NCBI GenBank assembly: GCA_946887065.1
Contig: CAMPKL010000103.1
Span: 1-9,042, forward strand
Length of the DNA stretch: 9,042 nt
Origin: an uncultured Bryobacterales bacterium
GTDB taxonomy: Bacteria; Acidobacteriota; Terriglobia; Bryobacterales; UBA6623
Direction: 5' to 3'
Shown here: positions 5,237-9,042 of the stretch, in pieces
How the letters are laid out: each line of letters starts with the position of its first letter
Position numbering within the stretch: position 1 is the stretch's first letter
Notes under the pieces: generated by a model
What the model was told of the DNA's origin: nothing
The model's input: the letters and a program-made list of their open reading frames with translations, nothing else
Databases searched by the model: none
Position numbers and translations under genes: made by a program

Positions 5237-5983
5237 ATGAACGAAGAAGTAAGCGAAGTGATGTCCGGTGAGGAAATAGCCGCGGAACCAAGCCCTCAAC
5301 AGGCGGCCTTGCCGGGGACCTTGCCCGACGAGGCGGAACGATTGGCCTTGATCGAGGCCGTCGTGTATGTCGCCGAAGAACCCCTGCAGCCCGAGCAGAT
5401 CGCCGAGGGTCTTGGGCTGCCTTTAGACGTCGTCAAGGCCGACATCGCCACGCTGATCGAGTCCTACAAGAATCCAGCCCGAGGCGTCGAGATACGGCAA
5501 GTCGCCGGCGGGTGCAAGATGTTCACCAAGGCCGAACATCATGACGCCGTCCGCGGGTTCGTTAAGTCTCTGCAGTCGAAGCTGAGGCTCTCCCTGCCGG
5601 CGCTCGAAACCCTTTCCGTCATCGCTTATAAGCAGCCGATCACGCTCCCGGAGATTCAGGCGATCCGCGGCGTCAACGCCGGCGGCGTCGTCCACACCCT
5701 GCTCAAGCACAAGCTCATCGCCACCGCCGGCCGCAAGAAGGTCGTCGGCAAGCCGATGCAGTACAAGACGACTCGAGAATTCCTGGTTCAGTTCGGGCTG
5801 GACAATCTCTCGGAGCTGCCCAATCTGAAAGAACTGGAAGAATTGAGCCGCGCCGCGCTCGGGGAAGACGCCGTAGAACAGCCCCAGGCGAGCCTGCCTG
5901 GTGTGGATGAGTCTCAGAGTTCAGATGCGGATGAGGCGGAACTCGTCAACCATGCCGACGGGTCCGAGGACGAGGAAGAGTAG
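5237..5983 (+). CDS. scpB: Segregation and condensation protein B (ScpB)
   Basis: ScpB dimers bind the central part of ScpA and complete the SMC-ScpAB condensin. The 248-residue product has two winged-helix domains. The first runs from about residue 34 (LALIEAVVYVAEEPLQPEQI) to about 115. The second contains the family hallmark LPALETLSVIAYKQPITLPE (about 120-139), then IRGVNAGGVVHTLL and GRKKVVGKPMQYKTTREFLV. The sequence ends at FGLDNLSELPNL and then about 50 acidic residues, finishing DGSEDEEE. The N-terminus is also acidic. The start is ATG at 5237. The frame is open further upstream to 5126, but that part lies inside scpA. ATG at 5261 is an alternative. Neither start has a good Shine-Dalgarno sequence, so translational coupling to scpA, whose stop lies 19 bp upstream, is likely. 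rluB follows after 24 bp. Confidence 0.94.
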   Translation: MNEEVSEVMSGEEIAAEPSPQQAALPGTLPDEAERLALIEAVVYVAEEPLQPEQIAEGLGLPLDVVKADIATLIESYKNPARGVEIRQVAGGCKMFTKAEHHDAVRGFVKSLQSKLRLSLPALETLSVIAYKQPITLPEIQAIRGVNAGGVVHTLLKHKLIATAGRKKVVGKPMQYKTTREFLVQFGLDNLSELPNLKELEELSRAALGEDAVEQPQASLPGVDESQSSDADEAELVNHADGSEDEEE

Positions 5984-6007
5984 AACGACTCCGCGCGGGG
6001 CGATCTG

Positions 6008-6805
6008 ATGGAAGAGCGGTTACAGAAAATTCTCTCTCGGGCAGGCGTCTCTTCCCGCCGCAAGGCCGAGGAACTCATCACCCAGGGCTGCGTCAGCGTC
6101 AACGATCGCGTGGTCACCGAACTCGGCTCGAAGGCGGATTTTGAGAAGGACCGTATACGTGTCAATGGCCAACTGGTCAACAAGCCCACGGAACGGTTGT
6201 ACTTCATGCTCAATAAGCCCAAGGGCTACATCACCTCAACGGAAGATCCCGAGGGACGCCCCACGGTCACGAGCCTGCTGGGGCGCATCGGAACCAAGGT
6301 GTACCCGGTCGGCCGCTTGGACTTCGCTAGCGAGGGCCTGCTGCTGCTCACCAATGACGGCGAATTTGCCAATCGCGTCATGTCCGCCAAGGACAAGCTG
6401 CCCAAGACCTACCTGGTCAAAGTCAACGCCATGCTCGATCACAAGTCCATGGAACAGTTCCGCGAAGGCATCTACATCGACGGCCGGCGTACCGCGCCCG
6501 CCCCACTGCGCCTGACGACGGCCGCCGCCAACCCGTGGTACGAAGTCGTGCTCACAGAAGGGCGCAATCGGCAGATTCGCAAGATGTTCCTACGCTTCGG
6601 AGTGCTCGTGGAAAAGCTGAAGCGCACGAAACTTGGACCTCTATCGCTCGGTAAACTGGCCTCTGGCGACTTCCGGCCCTTGACGCCAAGGGAGATTGAG
6701 CGAGTGCTTGCTGCGCCGACGGAGACGCCGCCAAATGAACGACGAAAAAGTCGCACGGATTCTAAACCAGGCCCGAACAATCGCCGTGGTCGGGTTGTCC
6801 GATAA
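6008..6805 (+). CDS. rluB: 23S rRNA pseudouridine synthase, RluB/RsuA type
   Basis: This enzyme family isomerises uridine to pseudouridine in rRNA; RluB of E. coli acts on U2605 of 23S rRNA. The 265-residue protein begins with an S4 RNA-binding domain (residues 1-60, MEERLQKILSRAGVSSRRKA, then GCVSVNDRVV). The catalytic domain follows, with MLNKPKGYITS and the active-site block YPVGRLDFASEGLLLLTNDG (99-118), whose D105 is the nucleophile. LPKTYLVKV and VVLTEGRNRQIRKMF are also conserved. The last 35 residues are Pro/Arg/Lys-rich and probably disordered, as in many RluB proteins. The chromosomal link with scpA and scpB is common in bacteria and supports RluB over RsuA or RluE, but the exact target nucleotide cannot be read from sequence. 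The stop (TAA, 6803-6805) lies 71 bp inside the next gene. Confidence 0.92.
   Translation: MEERLQKILSRAGVSSRRKAEELITQGCVSVNDRVVTELGSKADFEKDRIRVNGQLVNKPTERLYFMLNKPKGYITSTEDPEGRPTVTSLLGRIGTKVYPVGRLDFASEGLLLLTNDGEFANRVMSAKDKLPKTYLVKVNAMLDHKSMEQFREGIYIDGRRTAPAPLRLTTAAANPWYEVVLTEGRNRQIRKMFLRFGVLVEKLKRTKLGPLSLGKLASGDFRPLTPREIERVLAAPTETPPNERRKSRTDSKPGPNNRRGRVVR
6721..6724 (+). promoter_or_regulatory. Ribosome binding site for the CoA-binding protein gene
   Basis: GGAG lies 10 bases before the ATG at 6735, inside the rluB coding sequence. The spacing is slightly long. It supports ATG 6735 over the TTG at 6696, which would add an Arg-rich, family-atypical N-terminus. Confidence 0.4.
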
Positions 6806-7151
6806 ACCCTGGCGGGCAAGTCACGGCGTGGCTCGATACCTGCAGCAGTCCGGCTACAAGATTCTGCCGGTCAATCCGACCATCGACGAGGCTCTCGGAG
6901 AGCAATCCTTCGCCCGCCTTGCGGACATAAGCGAATCCGTCGATATAATTGACGTGTTTCGGCGGGCGGAGTTCGTCCATGATCTGGTGGACCCTGCGCT
7001 TCGGTCCGGGGCGAAGCTGGTCTGGATGCAGGAAGGGATCTACGATGCCGAATCGGCGGATCTGCTGCGGCAGGGCGGCATGGAAGTGGTAATGGACCGG
7101 TGCCTCATGGTGGAGCACATGCGACTGCTCGGCTCGCCGGGCAACCGTTAG
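6735..7151 (+). CDS. CoA-binding (YccU-like) Rossmann protein
   Basis: The 138-residue protein is a stand-alone CoA-binding domain of the YccU type (CoA_binding_2 family), close in length to E. coli YccU (about 137). It has a Rossmann glycine motif IAVVGLSDKPWRASHGVARY (16-35), YKILPVNP (41-48), VDIIDVFRRAEF (69-80) and VWMQEGIYDAES (97-108). The conserved C-terminal VVMDRCLMVEHMRL (118-131) carries Cys 123. The family is related to the CoA-binding domain of succinyl-CoA synthetase and probably binds CoA or an acyl-CoA. No reaction is firmly assigned, and the Cys has been thought of as a site for CoA disulfide formation. The protein is cytoplasmic. The gene starts within the 3' end of rluB (71-bp overlap, different frame) and ends 22 bp before pckA, so all three are probably on one transcript. 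Family secure; role unknown. Confidence 0.88.
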   Translation: MNDEKVARILNQARTIAVVGLSDKPWRASHGVARYLQQSGYKILPVNPTIDEALGEQSFARLADISESVDIIDVFRRAEFVHDLVDPALRSGAKLVWMQEGIYDAESADLLRQGGMEVVMDRCLMVEHMRLLGSPGNR

Positions 7152-7163
7152 AGGATGGGAATT

Positions 7164-7168
7164 GGAAG
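7164..7168 (+). promoter_or_regulatory. Ribosome binding site deciding the pckA start
   Basis: GGAAG lies 5 bases before the ATG at 7174. The in-frame TTG at 7162 would add four residues but overlaps this site, so ATG 7174 is preferred. Confidence 0.6.
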
Positions 7169-7173
7169 CTGCG

Positions 7174-8778
7174 ATGACGGATTTTAGTCTGGCTGAACAC
7201 GGAATCTCTGTAGAGCGAGTCCTGCGCAATCCCGCGCCCTCCTTTCTGTATGAAGAAGCGATCCGCAGAGAGCCGAGAGCCGCGATTTCCGACACCGGCG
7301 CCCTGATCGCCTACTCGGGCGAAAAGACAGGCCGTTCTCCCAAAGACAAGCGCGTCGTCAGGCACCCTGACTCAGAGAACGATGTTTGGTGGGGCGCCGT
7401 CAATTACCAGTTGGCGGAATCGATCTTCATGGTCAACCGCGAACGGGCGACCGACTATCTGAACACCCAACAGGTGCTCTACTGCATCGACGGCTACGCC
7501 GGTTGGGATCCAGCGTATCAATTGAAGGTTCGCGTCATTTGCTCGCGGCCGTACCATGCCCTGTTCATGCACAACATGCTGATCCGTCCCACGGACGAGC
7601 AACTCGGGGCGTACGGGGATCCGGACTGCGTCATTTTTAACGCCGGGGCTTTCCCCGCCAACCGCTACACCAGCGGCATGACCTCAAAGACTACCGTTGA
7701 CCTTAGCCTTGAGCGCAAGGAAATGGTCATTCTCGGCACCGATTACGCAGGCGAGATGAAGAAGGGCGTCTTCACGCTGATGAACTACCTGATGCCCAAG
7801 CAGGGCATCTTGTCGATGCATTGCTCGGCGACCGCGTCGGCGGACGGCAAGACCTCTTCGGTTCTCTTCGGCCTCTCCGGGACCGGCAAGACGACGCTGT
7901 CGGCCGATCCCAAGCGTCAACTCATTGGGGATGACGAGCATTGCTGGAGCGATCAAGGAATCTTCAACATCGAAGGCGGCTGTTACGCCAAAGCCGTGTT
8001 CCTTTCCCGGGAATCGGAGCCGCAGATTTTCGATGCCCTGCGCTTCGGCGCCGTGCTCGAGAATGTCGTCTACGATGAGGCGCACCACCACGTCAATTTC
8101 GGCAATACGTCGATTACCGAGAACACCCGCGGTTCGTATCCGATCGAGTTCATCGACAACGCTAAGATCCCCTGCGTCGGCCCGCACCCCGACCACGTGA
8201 TCTTCCTGACCTGCGACGCCTTTGGGGTATTGCCTCCGTTGAGCCGGCTGACCCCGGAGCAGGCCGAGTACCATTTCATTTCGGGCTATACGGCGAAGGT
8301 GGCCGGCACGGAAGTCGGCGTGACGGAGCCGCAGGCGACCTTCTCGCCCTGCTTCGGCGGGCCGTTCCTCGTTTGGCATCCGGGCAAGTATGCCCAATTG
8401 CTCTCCGAGAAGATCCGAAGGCACGGGGCGAAGGTCTGGCTGGTCAACACCGGCTGGAGCGGCGGCGGCTACGGCGTGGGCGCCCGCGTGAAGTTGCGCT
8501 ACACGCGCGCCATGATCGATTCCGTCTACTCGGGCGCCTTGGAAAATGCGCCGGTAGAGATCGACCCGGTCTTTGGCCTGTCCGTTATCAAGGAATGTCC
8601 CGACGTGCCGTCGGAGATCATGCTCCCGCGTAACACCTGGGTCGACAAGGGGGCCTACGACGCCACGGCGGCGAAGCTAGCGGGCCTGTTCACGGAAAAC
8701 TTTAAGAAATACGCCGAGGGCGTCTCGGAAGCAGTGCGTCAGGCGGGGCCGAAGGCCTCAGCCGCCGCCCGGCCGTGA
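7174..8778 (+). CDS. pckA: Phosphoenolpyruvate carboxykinase (ATP)
   Basis: PckA catalyses oxaloacetate + ATP to phosphoenolpyruvate + CO2 + ADP, the committed step of gluconeogenesis from TCA intermediates, in the cytoplasm. The 534 residues match the ATP-type family (about 520-540), not the longer GTP type. TGRSPKDK (52-59) is the oxaloacetate-binding region. GTDYAGEMKKG (188-198) and SMHCSA (214-219) hold the Mn ligands K197 and H216. GLSGTGKTTLS (233-243) is the P-loop with K239, and LIGDDEH (250-256) holds the acidic metal site (D254 by counting against E. coli). NTRGSYPI (317-324) has the substrate Arg R319. GWSGGGYGVGARVKLRYTRA is the typical adenine-binding-side block. All key residues are present. 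The start is supported by GGAAG at 7164-7168. No separate promoter was found in the 22-bp gap after the CoA-binding gene. The last 15 residues or so are Ala/Pro-rich and variable. Confidence 0.97.
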   Translation: MTDFSLAEHGISVERVLRNPAPSFLYEEAIRREPRAAISDTGALIAYSGEKTGRSPKDKRVVRHPDSENDVWWGAVNYQLAESIFMVNRERATDYLNTQQVLYCIDGYAGWDPAYQLKVRVICSRPYHALFMHNMLIRPTDEQLGAYGDPDCVIFNAGAFPANRYTSGMTSKTTVDLSLERKEMVILGTDYAGEMKKGVFTLMNYLMPKQGILSMHCSATASADGKTSSVLFGLSGTGKTTLSADPKRQLIGDDEHCWSDQGIFNIEGGCYAKAVFLSRESEPQIFDALRFGAVLENVVYDEAHHHVNFGNTSITENTRGSYPIEFIDNAKIPCVGPHPDHVIFLTCDAFGVLPPLSRLTPEQAEYHFISGYTAKVAGTEVGVTEPQATFSPCFGGPFLVWHPGKYAQLLSEKIRRHGAKVWLVNTGWSGGGYGVGARVKLRYTRAMIDSVYSGALENAPVEIDPVFGLSVIKECPDVPSEIMLPRNTWVDKGAYDATAAKLAGLFTENFKKYAEGVSEAVRQAGPKASAAARP

Positions 8779-8780
8779 AG

Positions 8781-9042
8781 CTACATCTTGTAGGGGCCGA
8801 GATCCTCGTCGTTGATGTTCTCAAGCCAACGCCGCAATTCCTCGCTTGAGGCCTTGTCGCTAACGGCTTGGCCGACCTTCGACGTCCGCAGCACCTCTTC
8901 CTCGACGAAGATCGGGCAGTCCATGCGCAGCGCGAGCGCCAGGGCGTCGCTCGGCCGAGAATCGACCGATATCAACTCGCCGTTCTTTTCCATCCAGATG
9001 ACGGCGTAGAACGTGTCGTCTTTCAACTCACTCACGACGACT
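8781..9042 (-). CDS. Bifunctional nuclease (DUF151/BFN) domain protein, C-terminal part (5' end outside the window)
   Basis: The minus-strand frame is open from the right edge to a TAG at 8783-8781 and encodes 86 residues. They begin VVVSELKDDTFYAVIWMEKN, continue with GELISVDSRPSDALALALRM and CPIFVEEEVL, and finish with a tail ending DEDLGPYKM. SELKDDTFYA and SVDSRPSDALALALR are the hallmark of the BFN/DUF151 domain. The domain is named for plant bifunctional nucleases, with Thermotoga maritima TM0160 as a structural example, but its role in bacteria is poorly defined. Family proteins are about 150-190 residues, so roughly the N-terminal half is missing. The GTG at 9035 is not the start: two upstream codons also read Val and match the family strand before SELKD. 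The C-terminal SSEELRRWLENINDEDLG is a typical acidic helix. The gene converges on pckA with a gap of only 2 bp. Confidence 0.88.
   Translation of the reverse strand, partial: VVVSELKDDTFYAVIWMEKNGELISVDSRPSDALALALRMDCPIFVEEEVLRTSKVGQAVSDKASSEELRRWLENINDEDLGPYKM

Noticed and set aside
6944..6949. TATAAT inside the CoA-binding gene as an internal pckA promoter
   Set aside because: The hexamer is perfect, but there is no TG extension and no -35-like sequence at 16-18 bp. It also encodes conserved residues of the VDIIDVF strand.
7684..8424. Minus-strand open frame of 246 codons inside pckA
   Set aside because: pckA is fully supported by motifs on the plus strand. The antisense product is Arg/Leu/His-rich with no family features.
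1..9042. Mobile elements, CRISPR arrays, tRNA/rRNA genes, or a defence or biosynthetic system
   Set aside because: No transposase, integrase, repeat-spacer pattern, RNA gene or characteristic system genes were seen. The window is almost fully accounted for by housekeeping genes and a few small unknowns.

Overview
The window is a GC-rich stretch of chromosome with tightly packed housekeeping genes and no sign of mobile DNA, CRISPR, tRNA or rRNA. The gene mix fits a Gram-negative, soil-type bacterium. It includes an exported M20 peptidase, a DUF2203 protein, linked scpA-scpB-rluB, ATP-type PEP carboxykinase and a DUF151/BFN protein. I lean towards Acidobacteriota (Solibacter/Bryobacter-like), but that is inference from gene content and protein flavour, not a database match.

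Layout. Bases 1-251 (minus) hold the 5' end of an exported M20 amidohydrolase that runs off the left edge. Divergent from it, fabD (331-1254) and fabG (1251-1985) encode two steps of type II fatty acid synthesis and are coupled by an ATGA overlap. The fabD frame is cut by one in-frame TAG at 760-762. A DUF2203 gene follows (2029-2466) behind a clear extended -10 element. Facing it on the minus strand is a pair: a family 2 glycosyltransferase (2922-3617, GTG start) and a small exported protein (2486-2884).

Divergent from the glycosyltransferase is an unrecognised single-span membrane protein (about 3785-4159). A gap of roughly 140 bp containing two GC-rich hairpins leads into a plus-strand run: scpA, scpB, rluB, a YccU-type CoA-binding protein and pckA. 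Spacings in this run are short (19, 24, -71 and 22 bp), which suggests co-transcription. ScpA and ScpB are the kleisin and winged-helix partners of the SMC condensin. RluB modifies 23S rRNA. PckA converts oxaloacetate to phosphoenolpyruvate. The right edge carries the C-terminal part of a DUF151/BFN-domain protein on the minus strand, ending 2 bp from pckA.

I see no convincing novel multi-gene system. The observations most worth checking are the nonsense codon in an otherwise intact, normally essential fabD; the hairpin with T-tract just ahead of scpA; the acidic extensions on ScpA and ScpB; and the 71-bp rluB/CoA-binding gene overlap.
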